From assembly GCF_024448985.1 (NCBI RefSeq), contig NZ_JAMOII010000016.1, positions 1-64,000 on the forward strand: a stretch of 64,000 bases of DNA, read 5' to 3'. Every line of letters starts with the position of its first letter. The first letter of the stretch is position 1. A model generated the notes under the pieces. The model saw only the letters and a program-made list of their open reading frames with translations, was not told the origin of the DNA and searched no databases. The stretch comes from Stutzerimonas stutzeri. Lineage in GTDB: Bacteria > Pseudomonadota > Gammaproteobacteria > Pseudomonadales > Pseudomonadaceae. A program made the position numbers and the translations under genes. Of the stretch, positions 54,829 to 64,000 are shown piece after piece.

Positions 54829-55277
54829 GGCGCCTCGGTAATCAAGCCGACGTTACCGACACCCGCTTCCTGCAGTCCGCCCATGGCGGACATCACCGAA
54901 CCGTAGTCCACCGCCTTGTCGCCACGCACGAACACCTGAACCTGCTTACCCTGGCTACGGTTCTGGTTCATGATCGCGGTGACCGCTTTGGTCATCTCAT
55001 CCAGTGTCAGGGCCTGATCCTGAACGGTTTCGGTGTCCACTTCGCTCCCGATGTTCCAGAAGTAAGTCTTGTCCGCCTTGATCGAAATGGTCAGTACTTG
55101 AGCATCGTTATCCTGGGGCAGGGCTTCGCTGCTGACCTTGGGCAGATCAACCTTTACGCCCTGATTGAGCATTGGCGCGGTCACCATGAAGATGACGAGC
55201 AGCACCAGCATCACGTCGATGTAGGGCACCACGTTCATCTCGGCGACAGGTTTGCGTCTGTTGCGAATTCTGGCCAT
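54825..55277 (-). CDS. tolR: Tol-Pal system protein TolR
   Basis: 150 residues. A single N-terminal membrane helix carries the proton-binding aspartate (AEMNVVPYIDVMLVLLVIFMVTAP), followed by a periplasmic domain with ILTISIKADKTYFWNIG. TolR and TolQ form the motor for TolA. Its start is 12 bases after the tolQ stop and its end overlaps tolA. Compare the ExbD at 5084-5545, which shares this helix almost exactly. Confidence 0.95.
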   Translation of the reverse strand: MARIRNRRKPVAEMNVVPYIDVMLVLLVIFMVTAPMLNQGVKVDLPKVSSEALPQDNDAQVLTISIKADKTYFWNIGSEVDTETVQDQALTLDEMTKAVTAIMNQNRSQGKQVQVFVRGDKAVDYGSVMSAMGGLQEAGVGNVGLITEAP

Positions 55278-55289
55278 GGCCTGGGGGCC

Positions 55290-55982
55290 TCAATCTTCGG
55301 TGGTGTGAACTTTGCGATGGAGAATCGCCTGGAATTCATCGGCGAAGGTGTAGTAACGGCCGATTAGCATTTCGCCACGCGCCGAGAAACGGTTGTAGGC
55401 GATCACCGCGGGAATCGCCGCAAAGAGACCGATTGCAGTGGCAATCAATGCCTCGGCGATGCCGGGAGCGACAGTGGCGAGAGTCGCCTGCTGCACCTGT
55501 GCCAACCCGCGGAACGAATTCATGATGCCCCAGACGGTACCGAACAGACCGATGTAAGGACTAGTAGAGCCGACGGTCGCGAGGAACGGCAAACTCTGAT
55601 CGAGCTTTTCTTCTTCGCGGGAAATAGCGACACGCATAGCTCGGTTCACCGCATCCATCACGGCATCGGGATCTACGCCCTGCTGTTGGCGCAGACGGGA
55701 AAACTCCTTAAAACCGGCGCGGAATATCTGCTCGACGCCGGAATCCGGATCGGGATTACTGCCGGCCTGGCGATACAACTTGGACAGGTCGATGCCCGAC
55801 CAAAAACGTTCCTCAAAGGTGTCCAGCGAACGCTTGGCGGCACGCAGCATACTGCCGCGCTGGAAAATGATGATCCACGACATCACCGAAGCCGCCACCA
55901 GAATCAACATGACCAGCTGAACCACAAAGCTGGCGTTGCTGATCAGGCTCCACATGGACATATGGTCGACGTTGGGTTCCAC
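55290..55982 (-). CDS. tolQ: Tol-Pal system proton channel TolQ
   Basis: 230 residues with three membrane helices (about 15-37, 135-155, 168-190) and the conserved PGIAEALIATAIGLFAAIPAVIAYNRF. TolQ is the proton channel of the Tol system, active in outer-membrane constriction at division. It begins two bases after the ybgC stop. It resembles the ExbB of the phosphate island. Confidence 0.96.
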   Translation of the reverse strand: MEPNVDHMSMWSLISNASFVVQLVMLILVAASVMSWIIIFQRGSMLRAAKRSLDTFEERFWSGIDLSKLYRQAGSNPDPDSGVEQIFRAGFKEFSRLRQQQGVDPDAVMDAVNRAMRVAISREEEKLDQSLPFLATVGSTSPYIGLFGTVWGIMNSFRGLAQVQQATLATVAPGIAEALIATAIGLFAAIPAVIAYNRFSARGEMLIGRYYTFADEFQAILHRKVHTTED

Positions 55983-55984
55983 AC

Positions 55985-56428
55985 TTAGTCTCCTGCAGGG
56001 GATAGACCCGACTCGATGAAGGCTGTGCGCAGCGCTTCGGGAATAGGTCGGGGTTTCAAACTCTCGGTGCGTACACAGGCCACCAGAAACTGCCCTTCAC
56101 AGAGCAGCAATTTGTCCTCGGCGCGTCGCACCTGCTGCCTGAAACGCAGGCTGGCGCGCTTTATTTCCATCACCTCGGCCGTTACCAGCAACTCGTCGTC
56201 CAGCCGCGCTGGCGCGTGGTAACGCGCTTCGCTCGAATGCACGACGAAAAGCAGGTCTTCGCCAACCAGTTGCGACTGGGCGAAACCCAGACTGCGCAAC
56301 CGCTCGGTGCGGGCCCGCTCCATGAACTTGAGGTAATTGACGTAATAAACGATGCCGCCGGCATCGGTATCTTCGTAGTACACCCGACACCGATGAGTGA
56401 AGGGTTGAGCATCCGATTCCGCGCGCAT
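55985..56428 (-). CDS. ybgC: Acyl-CoA thioesterase YbgC (tol-pal associated)
   Basis: 147 residues from the ATG at 56428; a longer frame adds nine residues with no better site. The hotdog-fold signature [24 protein letters not shown] (about 17-40) carries the catalytic Asp. YbgC hydrolyses short acyl-CoA or acyl-ACP thioesters and is the usual first gene of tol-pal operons. RuvB lies about 50 bases upstream. Confidence 0.93.
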   Translation of the reverse strand: MRAESDAQPFTHRCRVYYEDTDAGGIVYYVNYLKFMERARTERLRSLGFAQSQLVGEDLLFVVHSSEARYHAPARLDDELLVTAEVMEIKRASLRFRQQVRRAEDKLLLCEGQFLVACVRTESLKPRPIPEALRTAFIESGLSPAGD

Positions 56429-56479
56429 ACTAGAGCCAGGCCCCGTAAATTCCAATCGGGTGGGACAAGAATATTTTCT

Positions 56480-57532
56480 TCACTTTGTGTCGCCGTCGAA
56501 CAGGTCCGCTACTGGCGAATCGCCCAGGCGTTTCGGCAGGTTCAGGCCGAAATGCAGATAGGCATGCCGGGTAACCACGCGCCCACGCGGCGTACGCATG
56601 ATGTAGCCCTGCTGGATCAGATAGGGTTCGAGCACATCTTCGATGGTGTGGCGCTCTTCGCTGATGGCGGCGGCCAAATTGTCGATGCCCACTGGCCCGC
56701 CATCGAACTTCTCGATCAATGTCAGCAGCAACCGTCGGTCCTGATGATCCAAGCCGCGCTCGTCTACATCGAGCATGTTCAGCGCGAGATCCGCTGTACG
56801 GCGAGTAATCTCACCATTCCCACGAACTTCCGCAAAATCCCGCACCCGGCGCAGCAGGCGGTTGGCGATACGGGGCGTGCCGCGAGCACGACGGGCAATT
56901 TCGAAAGCGCCTTCGGCCTCGATAGCTAGGCCAAGAATGCCGGCCGAACGGCTGACGATGGTCGCCAGATCGGCCGTGGAATAGAACTCCAACCGTTGCA
57001 CGATACCGAAGCGATCACGCAGCGGATTAGTGAGCATGCCCGCACGAGTGGTGGCGCCAACCAACGTAAAGGGCGGCAGGTCGAGCTTGATCGAGCGCGC
57101 CGCAGGGCCTTCGCCGATCATGATGTCCAACTGAAAATCTTCCATCGCCGGATACAGCACTTCTTCAACGATGGGAGACAACCGATGGATCTCGTCGACG
57201 AAGAGCACGTCACCCCGCTCCAGATTGGTCAGCAGCGCGGCCAGATCACCGGGCCGCTCCAGCACGGGGCCGGAAGTACTCTTGATCGAGACACCCATTT
57301 CCTGAGCAATGATATTGGCCAGCGTTGTCTTGCCGAGGCCCGGCGGGCCGAAGATCAAGGTGTGATCGAGGGCCTCGCTGCGCCCGCGAGCCGCACGGAT
57401 GAACAGATCCATCTGCTCGCGTACGACCGGCTGGCCGATGTATTCGGCCAGACTCAGCGGGCGGATGGCACGGTCGAATTGTTCTTCGCGGTCGCGACCA
57501 GTGGCGGTAATCAGACGATCGGCTTCGATCAT
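56480..57532 (-). CDS. ruvB: Holliday junction branch migration ATPase RuvB
   Basis: 350 residues. Walker A GPPGLGKT (about 62-69), Walker B DEIH, sensor GATTRAG and a C-terminal winged helix (about 275-340, [13 protein letters not shown]) are present. RuvB forms hexamers that drive branch migration with RuvA. It follows ruvA by four bases. Confidence 0.97.
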   Translation of the reverse strand: MIEADRLITATGRDREEQFDRAIRPLSLAEYIGQPVVREQMDLFIRAARGRSEALDHTLIFGPPGLGKTTLANIIAQEMGVSIKSTSGPVLERPGDLAALLTNLERGDVLFVDEIHRLSPIVEEVLYPAMEDFQLDIMIGEGPAARSIKLDLPPFTLVGATTRAGMLTNPLRDRFGIVQRLEFYSTADLATIVSRSAGILGLAIEAEGAFEIARRARGTPRIANRLLRRVRDFAEVRGNGEITRRTADLALNMLDVDERGLDHQDRRLLLTLIEKFDGGPVGIDNLAAAISEERHTIEDVLEPYLIQQGYIMRTPRGRVVTRHAYLHFGLNLPKRLGDSPVADLFDGDTK

Positions 57533-57536
57533 GTGC

Positions 57537-58142
57537 TTACACCATTCCCTTCAGGGCACGGCGGATCAGATCTTCACTACTCAAATCGTCTTCCTGTACG
57601 GCGGATACGGCACGGCTGGCCTCTTGTGGCTTGAACCCAAGGGAAATCAGCGCGCTGACCGCATCATTCTCGGCGCTTGAGACTGCCATATTCGAGCGGG
57701 GTTCCACCACCAGAGGTGCGATGGACGGCATGCTCTCCCAGGCTTTGAAGCGATCCTTCAATTCCACCAGCAACCGCTCAGCTGTCTTCTTGCCGACGCC
57801 CGGGATCTTCACCAGCACGGACGTGTCCTGGGCTTGAACGCAGCGCACCAGCTCGTCCACCTCAAGGCCCGACATCAATGCCAGCGCCAGCTTGGGGCCG
57901 ACGCCATTGAGCCGGATCAGTTCGCGAAACAGCTCTCGGTCGCGCTTCTCGGCAAAGCCATACAACAGCTGCGCATCCTCACGCACCACCATATGGGTGT
58001 GCAGCGTCACCGGCTCACCGACAGCAGGCAGGCGGTAGAGCGTGGTCATCGGCACCTCGACTTCATAGCCAACGCCATTCACATCCAGTATCAGATGCGG
58101 CGGCTGTTTCTCCGCCAGGGTCCCGCGCAAACGTCCAATCAC
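57537..58142 (-). CDS. ruvA: Holliday junction DNA-binding protein RuvA
   Basis: 201 residues from a GTG at 58142, chosen because RuvA begins (M)[11 protein letters not shown] and AGAGGA lies upstream; the longer frame adds 14 residues not seen in the family. It has an OB-fold N-terminus, two helix-hairpin-helix motifs ([14 protein letters not shown] and [13 protein letters not shown]) and a small C-terminal RuvB-binding domain. It sits between ruvC and ruvB in the standard order. Confidence 0.96.
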   Translation of the reverse strand: MIGRLRGTLAEKQPPHLILDVNGVGYEVEVPMTTLYRLPAVGEPVTLHTHMVVREDAQLLYGFAEKRDRELFRELIRLNGVGPKLALALMSGLEVDELVRCVQAQDTSVLVKIPGVGKKTAERLLVELKDRFKAWESMPSIAPLVVEPRSNMAVSSAENDAVSALISLGFKPQEASRAVSAVQEDDLSSEDLIRRALKGMV

Positions 58143-58209
58143 AGTTATCCATTCCTCTCTCGGCTGCAGAGCGCTGTCAGCCATGGTCTTTGCTACCCAG
58201 CTCTAGCTA

Positions 58210-58734
58210 CTACAAACGCAAGCGCCCTGCCCTGCGCTTGGCACCGGCCAGCCCGTGCGGGATGAGACTCTGCCGATGATGCGCATGGCACAAGGCGATC
58301 GCTAGCGCGTCTGAGGCATCAATCTGTGGTTTTTTCACCAATTTCAGCAGGTGCATCACCATCATCTGCACCTGCTCTTTGTCGGCACCACCGGTTCCGG
58401 CAATCGCCTGCTTGACCTGGGTTGCGGTGTACTCGGCTATCTCCAGACCCTGCTCGGCAGCAGCCACTATCGCGGCGCCTCGGGCCTGTCCGAGCTTGAG
58501 CGCAGAATCGGCGTTGCGCGCCATGAAGACCTGCTCGATACCCATGGTTACCGGGCCATGAAGGCGGATCACCTCGCTGACGCCAGCGAATACTGCCTGC
58601 AGTCGCGCGGACAGCTCACCGCTGCCGGTGCGGATGCAACCGGATGCCACGTACTCGCAACTGCGGCCGGTATCGCGCACCACGCCGTAGCCAGTGATGC
58701 GAGAGCCGGGATCGATCCCGAGAATGAGCGTCAT
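58210..58734 (-). CDS. ruvC: Holliday junction resolvase RuvC
   Basis: 174 residues. The acidic catalytic residues are found in [12 protein letters not shown] (Asp near 7), GIEQVF (Glu near 66) and [15 protein letters not shown] (about 139-153). RuvC cuts Holliday junctions symmetrically. It is the first gene of ruvCAB and lies 110 bases after the yebC terminator. Confidence 0.96.
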   Translation of the reverse strand: MTLILGIDPGSRITGYGVVRDTGRSCEYVASGCIRTGSGELSARLQAVFAGVSEVIRLHGPVTMGIEQVFMARNADSALKLGQARGAAIVAAAEQGLEIAEYTATQVKQAIAGTGGADKEQVQMMVMHLLKLVKKPQIDASDALAIALCHAHHRQSLIPHGLAGAKRRAGRLRL

Positions 58735-58835
58735 GCGGTCGCCGTACTGTCTATTTATCCAGCCGCGAGTATAAAGGTACAGTCGCGGCGAGAGCTACCG
58801 GAACAATGCCGACGACCGCACGCATCGAGGCGCAC

Positions 58836-58875
58836 AAAAGAAGAAGCCGGAAACACCCCAACGGTGCCCCGGCTT
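58836..58875 (-). terminator. Terminator after yebC
   Basis: Arms AAGCCGG (58844-58850) and CCGGCTT (58869-58875) with CTTCTTTTG following on the minus strand. It separates yebC from ruvC. Confidence 0.8.
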
Positions 58876-58910
58876 TCATCTTCGACTTCTAGCTTCTGGC
58901 TAGCGCCCGA

Positions 58911-59657
58911 TCACTCTAGCTGCTCCATAATTTCATCGGAGATTTCGGCGTTGTGGTAGACGTTCTGCACGTCGTCCAGATCTTCCAGCGCATCGATCAG
59001 GCGCAGCACCTTCTGCGCGGTTTCCAGATCGGCGAGCGGTGCGGCAATCGAGGGGATCATGGCGATTTCCGCCTCCTCGCCCTTGAAACCGGCCGTACCC
59101 AGCGCCTCGTTGACGGCATGGAACTCAGCGAAGCTGGTCGAGACCAGCGCCGAGCCGTCCTCGCCCATTTCCACGTCGTCGGCACCGGCTTCCAGCGCCG
59201 CTTCCATCAGCGCATCTTCGTCGATGCCAGCGGCGAAGCTGATCTGTCCCTTGCGATCGAACATGTAGGCGACCGAGCCGTCGGTACCCAGGTTGCCACC
59301 GTGCTTGCTGAAGGCGTGGCGCACTTCGGCAGCGGTGCGGTTGCGGTTGTCGGTCATGGCTTCGACGATGATCGCCACGCCGCTGGGCGCGTAACCTTCG
59401 TAGCTCAGCTCGACGACGTTGTCGGCCTCGTTGTTGCCGGCACCACGGGCGATGGCGCGGTCGATCACGTCACGCGACATGTTGGCGACCAGCGCCTTGT
59501 CCACCGCCAGGCGCAGGCGCGGGTTATCCGCCGGGATCGGGCCGCTCTTGGCGGCTACGGTCAGCTCACGAATGAGCTTGGTGAAAATTTTGCCGCGCTT
59601 GGCATCCTGGCGCCCCTTGCGGTGCTTGATGTTGGCCCATTTGGAATGACCAGCCAT
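58911..59657 (-). CDS. YebC/PmpR-family DNA-binding regulator or translation factor
   Basis: 248 residues beginning [20 protein letters not shown], the family hallmark, with the three-domain YebC layout and a late [20 protein letters not shown]. Members bind DNA (PmpR represses quorum-sensing genes in P. aeruginosa) or relieve ribosome stalling at prolines. A GGGAGGCAG site precedes the ATG. It lies between aspS and ruvC, as in Pseudomonas. Confidence 0.95.
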   Translation of the reverse strand: MAGHSKWANIKHRKGRQDAKRGKIFTKLIRELTVAAKSGPIPADNPRLRLAVDKALVANMSRDVIDRAIARGAGNNEADNVVELSYEGYAPSGVAIIVEAMTDNRNRTAAEVRHAFSKHGGNLGTDGSVAYMFDRKGQISFAAGIDEDALMEAALEAGADDVEMGEDGSALVSTSFAEFHAVNEALGTAGFKGEEAEIAMIPSIAAPLADLETAQKVLRLIDALEDLDDVQNVYHNAEISDEIMEQLE

Positions 59658-59702
59658 AACTGCCTCCCTCTTCGATCAACTTTTCTCTTGCTGTAACGCA
59701 GA

Positions 59703-59722
59703 AGCCCAGGTTTCCCTGGGCT
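59703..59722 (-). terminator. Hairpin after aspS, weak terminator
   Basis: Perfect 8-base arms AGCCCAGG and CCTGGGCT around a TTTC loop (GAAA on the minus strand). The T run is poor, so it may be a processing or pausing hairpin instead. Confidence 0.55.
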
Positions 59723-59734
59723 CCGGCTCTGCGG

Positions 59735-61510
59735 TTATTCGGCTTTAGGCTGCTCGCGCAGGCGAATGTGCAACTCGCGCAGCGCCTTGGCATCCACCGC
59801 ACCCGGCGCCTGGGTCATGACGTCCGCCGCGCTCTGGGTTTTCGGGAAGGCGATCACTTCGCGAATCGATTGCGCGCCGGTCATCAGCATCACTAGACGG
59901 TCCAGGCCGAAGGCCAGGCCACCGTGCGGCGGGGCGCCGTACTTCAGTGCATCGAGCAGGAAGCCGAACTTCTCGTTCTGCTCCGCCTCATCGATGCCAA
60001 GGATGCGGAATACGGTCTGCTGCATGTCCTTGCGGTGGATACGGATGGAACCGCCACCCAGCTCGGTGCCGTTGAGCACCATGTCATAGGCGCGCGATAG
60101 CGCCACGCCCGGATTGGCTTCCAGCTCTTCGGGGCTGCACTTGGGCGCAGTGAAGGGATGGTGCAGCGCCGACAGCGAGCCATCGTCGTTTTCCTCGAAC
60201 ATCGGGAAATCGACGACCCACATCGGTGCCCATTCGCAGGTCAGCAGGTTCAGGTCGTGACCCAGCTTGATGCGCAGCGCGCCCAACGCCTCGGAAACGA
60301 TCTTGGCCTTGTCGGCACCGAAGAAGACGATATCTCCATCGACCGCACCCACGCGATCGAGGATCGCGTTGAGGCTGGCTTCGGGAATGTTCTTGACGAT
60401 GGGCGACTGCAGGCCTTCGACACCCTTGGCGCGCTCGTTGACCTTGATGTAGGCCAGACCCTTGGCGCCATAGATGCCGACGAACTTGGTGTAGTCGTCG
60501 ATCTGCTTGCGCGGCATGCTCGCCCCGCCCGGCACGCGCAGCGCGGCAACGCGGCACTTGGGATCATTGGCCGGGCCGGCGAATACCTTGAATTCGACGT
60601 CCTTGAGCTGGTCTTCGACATCGACCAGTTCCAGCGGAATGCGCAGGTCCGGCTTGTCCGAGCCGTAGCGACGCATGGCTTCCTCGAACGGCATGTGCGG
60701 GAACTCGCCGAACTCGACGCCCAGCACTTCCTTGAACAGCTTGCGCACCATGCCTTCAGTGATGCCGATGATGTCGGACTCATCAAGGAAGCTGGTCTCG
60801 ATGTCGATCTGGGTGAATTCCGGCTGCCGGTCGGCGCGCAGGTCTTCGTCGCGGAAGCACTTCGCGATCTGGTAATAGCGATCGAAGCCGGCCACCATCA
60901 GCAGTTGCTTGAACAGCTGGGGCGACTGCGGCAGGGCGAAGAAACTGCCGGGATGGGTACGACTGGGCACCAGATAGTCGCGGGCACCTTCAGGGGTGGC
61001 GCGGGTCAGGATTGGCGTTTCCACATCGAGGAAGCCGTTCTCATCCAAGTAGCGACGAATGCTGGTGGTGATGCTCGAACGCAGCTTGAGCTTCTCGGCC
61101 ATTTCCGGACGGCGCAGGTCGATGAAGCGATAACGCAGGCGGGTTTCCTCGCCTACGTCGCTGTATTCGTTGAGCGGGAACGGCGGGGTTTCCGCCTCGT
61201 TCAGCACTTCCAACTCGTAACCCAGCACTTCGATGGCGCCGGACGCCATGTTCGGATTGCGCGCACCTTCAGGGCGCAGGCGGACCTTGCCGGTGATCTT
61301 CACGACGTACTCGCTGCGCACCCGGTCGGCGGCTGAAAACGTCTCGGCGCGGTCAGGATCGAACACCACCTGGGCCATGCCTTCGCGGTCACGCACGTCG
61401 AGGAAGATAACCCCGCCGTGGTCGCGGCGGCGATGGACCCAACCGCAAAGAGTGATTTCCTGGCCGTCCAGGCTTTCGTTCAACTGGCCGCAATAGTGGC
61501 TGCGCATCAT
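59735..61510 (-). CDS. aspS: Aspartyl-tRNA synthetase
   Basis: 591 residues, the bacterial AspRS length. It has the N-terminal anticodon-binding OB domain ([19 protein letters not shown]), class II motif 2 ([18 protein letters not shown]) and motif 3 ([15 protein letters not shown]), with a GAD insertion domain between. It charges tRNA-Asp and, if non-discriminating as in P. aeruginosa, tRNA-Asn too. Gene order aspS-yebC-ruvCAB is the pseudomonad norm. Confidence 0.97.
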   Translation of the reverse strand: MMRSHYCGQLNESLDGQEITLCGWVHRRRDHGGVIFLDVRDREGMAQVVFDPDRAETFSAADRVRSEYVVKITGKVRLRPEGARNPNMASGAIEVLGYELEVLNEAETPPFPLNEYSDVGEETRLRYRFIDLRRPEMAEKLKLRSSITTSIRRYLDENGFLDVETPILTRATPEGARDYLVPSRTHPGSFFALPQSPQLFKQLLMVAGFDRYYQIAKCFRDEDLRADRQPEFTQIDIETSFLDESDIIGITEGMVRKLFKEVLGVEFGEFPHMPFEEAMRRYGSDKPDLRIPLELVDVEDQLKDVEFKVFAGPANDPKCRVAALRVPGGASMPRKQIDDYTKFVGIYGAKGLAYIKVNERAKGVEGLQSPIVKNIPEASLNAILDRVGAVDGDIVFFGADKAKIVSEALGALRIKLGHDLNLLTCEWAPMWVVDFPMFEENDDGSLSALHHPFTAPKCSPEELEANPGVALSRAYDMVLNGTELGGGSIRIHRKDMQQTVFRILGIDEAEQNEKFGFLLDALKYGAPPHGGLAFGLDRLVMLMTGAQSIREVIAFPKTQSAADVMTQAPGAVDAKALRELHIRLREQPKAE

Positions 61511-61883
61511 GGTGGGGTTCGCTTCTCGTATCTTGGAAATTCGTTGGGTCGCTCGATTCGCAACTGGCAGACGGAGCCCATACAGCGCTCCACCTGAAAT
61601 CGATCGCTCATCGGCGCAGAGCCAGAGCTACCGGCAGGCATCAGTACGCGGCTACCCTTACGGCAGACGGGCCGCCCGACACAAGCGCGGGATTATATCC
61701 GCATAATCGCCGCAACGCAGCCGGTGCGACAGCAGCTCTTACTGCAATAGCCAATCTGCATTGAACCCAACACCCACCGGCGCCTTCCAACGAACAGACC
61801 GCTACCGGCGACAGTGCGTCACTCACTGTTCACCGTCGTTTTCTGGCATAACTGTCAGTCAATTCATCCAAAGGGAGAGAACC
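61511..61883. other. Divergent intergenic region between aspS and dps, about 373 bases
   Basis: It holds the promoters of aspS (minus) and dps (plus). The dps ribosome site AAGGGAGAGAA is at about 61870-61880. Short frames here lack ribosome sites and protein-like composition. No clear operator or RNA gene was recognised. Confidence 0.45.
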
Positions 61884-62354
61884 ATGGAAATTAATATTGG
61901 TATTGCCGAGCAGGACCGCGCCGCCATCGCAGACGGTCTATCCCGCCTGCTGGCCGACACCTATACGCTTTATCTCAAGACACACAATTTCCACTGGAAC
62001 GTGACAGGTCCGATGTTCAATACCCTGCACACTATGTTCGAGACGCAGTACACCGAACTGGCTACCGCTGTGGATGACATCGCCGAGCGTATCCGTGCCC
62101 TGGGTTTCCCGGCGCCAGGCACCTACGCCGCCTACGCGAAGCTGTCCTCGATCAAGGAGCAGGAGGGCATTCCAACCGCAGAGGACATGATCAAGTTGCT
62201 GGTTGAAGGACAAGAAGCGGTCGTCCGGACCGCACGTGGCATTTTCCCGCTGCTGGAAAAAGTCAGTGACGAGCCCACCGCCGACCTTCTGACTCAGCGC
62301 ATGCAGATTCATGAAAAGACTGCCTGGATGCTGCGCAGCCTGCTTGCCGCCTGA
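61884..62354 (+). CDS. dps: Dps-family ferritin-like DNA protection protein
   Basis: 156 residues from the ATG at 61884 with AAGGGAGAGAA upstream; a longer frame is unlikely. The ferroxidase site at the dimer interface shows in [13 protein letters not shown] (two His) and the later [11 protein letters not shown] (Asp and Glu). Dps proteins form 12-subunit cages that store iron and shield DNA from peroxide. It sits between aspS and the cold-shock-domain gene, as in Pseudomonas. Confidence 0.93.
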   Translation: MEINIGIAEQDRAAIADGLSRLLADTYTLYLKTHNFHWNVTGPMFNTLHTMFETQYTELATAVDDIAERIRALGFPAPGTYAAYAKLSSIKEQEGIPTAEDMIKLLVEGQEAVVRTARGIFPLLEKVSDEPTADLLTQRMQIHEKTAWMLRSLLAA

Positions 62355-62384
62355 TACGAGGCGCCAACCTCCATTACAAGCAGG

Positions 62385-62403
62385 ATGGCCGGAGCACGGC
62401 CAT
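62385..62403 (+). terminator. Hairpin after dps
   Basis: Arms ATGGCCG and CGGCCAT around GAGCA, 30 bases after the dps stop. No T run follows, so it is a weak terminator candidate. Confidence 0.45.
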
Positions 62404-62625
62404 TCCGCTTGGCATGACACGAAGCTCGCCGCTACCGACGTGACACCCACCCTAACTTCCTTCCCGATGCCTCGATGGGCAAGCCATTTGAGCACCGCCT
62501 TCCTTTACTGTTAAATACGCGCGCGTCGCAGCTTGGGCATTCAATTAAGGCGATCGCATCCCAGTCAATTTCCTCCGCCCAAGCCTGCCGCTTTCTGTCG
62601 TGCTATTTAACTGTGAGTCAAAAGA

Positions 62626-63255
62626 ATGCTTAAGATCATCCATGTATTAACGGGCGTTGTTGCCCTGGCGCTGTCATTCGTACCCAGTCTTACCGGGGCA
62701 ATGCCCTTACTGGTACAACCCGAAGCATTGAGCCTGCTGTTTCTAGGCCTGCTGAACGTACAGTTTGCATCCGCTCAGGCGAACAGCCACGGGCGTAGCC
62801 GCCCTGTTCTACTCGGCGCTTCGGTGCTGCTGATTATTGCGGTTGTGATCCAGGCTGCGATTCTGTTGCTTCCCGTCGCTGCCATTGCGGGACAACCAGC
62901 AACCTTGGCCAGCCTAGTGCTCGCCTTCATCGCCGTACTGCTGCAACTGGCTGCGACGCAAACAGTAAATGCACGTACCGCCAACCGCAGCCCATCCTCG
63001 CATCGCAGAAGCCAGCACAAGAACGTCACGGCGCCGGCTGTTAGTACCGCCGGGCGCGAAGCAGGCACAGTCAAATGGTTCAACACCTCGAAAGGTTTCG
63101 GCTTTATCTCCCGCGATAGCGGCGATGATGTGTTCGTCCACTTCCGGGCCATCCGAGGCGAAGGCCACCGGGTACTGGTAGAAGGTCAACGCGTCGAATT
63201 CACCGTCATGATGCGCGACAAAGGTCTCCAGGCCGAAGACGTGGCCGCAATCTAG
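62626..63255 (+). CDS. Membrane protein with C-terminal cold-shock domain
   Basis: 209 residues. Residues 4-105 hold about four membrane helices, then a basic Ser/Arg/His linker (about 106-140). A cold-shock domain follows (about 143-209) with [16 protein letters not shown] (RNP1) and DDVFVHF (RNP2). Free Csp proteins are about 70 residues and bind single-stranded RNA or DNA; here the fold is tethered to the membrane. P. aeruginosa PA0961 is the positional counterpart. The role is unknown. Confidence 0.88.
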   Translation: MLKIIHVLTGVVALALSFVPSLTGAMPLLVQPEALSLLFLGLLNVQFASAQANSHGRSRPVLLGASVLLIIAVVIQAAILLLPVAAIAGQPATLASLVLAFIAVLLQLAATQTVNARTANRSPSSHRRSQHKNVTAPAVSTAGREAGTVKWFNTSKGFGFISRDSGDDVFVHFRAIRGEGHRVLVEGQRVEFTVMMRDKGLQAEDVAAI

Positions 63256-63322
63256 TCTGATCAGCAACGTCGAACGCCAGAACCAAACCGGTGCTGGCGT
63301 TCGTCACCCTGCGCCGCAGCCT

Positions 63323-63529
63323 TCAATAGTGCGGCGGAGGCGCTTCATCCTCCTCGCCCCCCATCCTGCTCTGCATGTCTTCCTGCCGCCTGGCCAGCAC
63401 GCCCAACTGCGCCTGTAGCCGCTCGACGGCACGCTGCTGCGCAAACAGTACATCGCTCAAGGTTTGGATCGCGTCGTCCTGAAAAGCCAGGCGCGCTTCG
63501 AGATCGGTGATGCGTTGTTCCAACTCCAT
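63323..63529 (-). CDS. slyX: SlyX family protein
   Basis: 68 residues from the ATG at 63529, with GGAG upstream. It is mostly one heptad-patterned coiled coil (MELEQRITDLEARLAFQDDAIQTL...) and ends in PPPHY, the SlyX tail. The function is not known. The start is four bases after the HIT-protein stop, so the two are probably co-transcribed. Confidence 0.9.
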   Translation of the reverse strand: MELEQRITDLEARLAFQDDAIQTLSDVLFAQQRAVERLQAQLGVLARRQEDMQSRMGGEEDEAPPPHY

Positions 63530-63533
63530 TACG

Positions 63534-63956
63534 TCACTCCGCAAAACGAAAATTGTCAGTGAGCACCAGTTTCAGCTTCTGCTTTATCGCATCGACCTGC
63601 ACCTCGCTATAAGGATTGGCCGGCTTATGACCCCAGACGGGCGCCGGCCAGGCGGAGTCTCCCCGACGCCGAGCGATCACATGCATATGGAGTTGATTCA
63701 CCATATTGCCCAAAGTCGCGACATTCATCTTGTCTGCGCCGAAGGTGTCCTTCAGCGTTTCAGCCAGCGCCGTTGCCTCTCGCCAAAGCGCCTGCTGATC
63801 CGCCGCGTCCAGCTGAAACAGCTCACTGACTTCTTCGCGGCGTGGCACAAGAATGAACCAGGGGTAATTGGCATCGTTCATCAGCAGCAAGCGACACAGC
63901 GGAAAATCACCCAGATTCAGCGTGTCCTGCTCCAGGCGCGAATCGAGAACGAACAT
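63534..63956 (-). CDS. HIT-family nucleotide hydrolase
   Basis: 140 residues from the ATG at 63956, with AGGAG eight bases upstream. The histidine triad reads HMHVIAR near 89-95 (HxHxxx, so the third His of the classic HxHxH is replaced). These proteins hydrolyse or transfer nucleotide monophosphates. It overlaps no gene and precedes slyX by four bases. Confidence 0.9.
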   Translation of the reverse strand: MFVLDSRLEQDTLNLGDFPLCRLLLMNDANYPWFILVPRREEVSELFQLDAADQQALWREATALAETLKDTFGADKMNVATLGNMVNQLHMHVIARRRGDSAWPAPVWGHKPANPYSEVQVDAIKQKLKLVLTDNFRFAE

Positions 63957-64000
63957 AACGGCACTCCTGTTCATATGGGGGACCAGCAGCAGCGAAGCCG

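Noticed and set aside
60158-61336. Plus-strand open frame of 392 codons opposite aspS
   Set aside because: It is the shadow of a strongly conserved synthetase gene with no protein features of its own.
1-64000. CRISPR arrays, prophage or transposase genes
   Set aside because: No regularly spaced repeats, Cas-like, integrase, transposase or phage structural sequences were found in the translated frames.

Overview
The window looks like a chromosomal segment of a high-GC gammaproteobacterium of the Pseudomonadaceae, most like the Pseudomonas stutzeri group. The right half keeps the Pseudomonas gene order slyX-csp-dps-aspS-yebC-ruvCAB-ybgC-tolQRAB-oprL-cpoB-queE-queC-tRNA-Lys, then nadA-bepA-tusA-perM-bcp-gcvR-dapA-bamC-purC-tRNA-Ser. 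The species call is an inference from gene order and protein resemblance. The left 38 kb is accessory and metabolic. No rRNA, insertion sequence, prophage or CRISPR array was seen. Layout: 1-800 holds the end of a GMC dehydrogenase operon. 1106-10854 is a phosphate-starvation island with an LpxR-like lipid A deacylase, a PhoX alkaline phosphatase, a private ExbB-ExbD-TonB motor, a two-domain beta-propeller phytase lipoprotein and a TonB-dependent receptor. Two Pho-box-like sites (6324-6341 and 10921-10938) head its two transcription units. 11086-11619 is a non-coding element made of two inverted copies of a repeat with hairpin ends. 11779-17413 holds a degenerate GGDEF protein, an AraC regulator, small proteins, D-lactate dehydrogenase and a second GMC dehydrogenase with a small subunit. 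18092-27038 holds a TetR/MFS efflux pair with a clear operator, a mocA-xdhC pair lacking its molybdoenzyme, two GlxA-type regulators around a cysteine hydrolase, a secreted metallo-hydrolase, and ureidoglycine aminohydrolase behind a double palindrome. 27198-38765 is a zinc-starvation island. A Zur-like palindrome (28954-28968) lies between dksA2-zigA (minus) and rpmE2 (zinc-free L31), a TonB receptor, a periplasmic membrane-anchored CobN-like giant protein, a MotA/ExbB-like protein and a DUF2149 protein (plus). A second Zur-like box (36161-36173) precedes a DUF1624 membrane protein and a frameshifted OprD-type porin. 39038-64000 is the conserved core described above. How the parts work together: both islands couple an outer-membrane TonB receptor to a starvation-controlled energiser. 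In the phosphate island the receptor, phytase, PhoX and a complete TonB system would form a self-contained organic-phosphate acquisition machine. In the zinc island the CobN-like protein carries a signal peptide and a C-terminal membrane anchor. It has no AAA+ chelatase partners and sits instead with an ExbB/ExbD-like proton-channel pair. This suggests a proton-motive-force-driven periplasmic metal-handling device, which is the least understood and most interesting system in the window.
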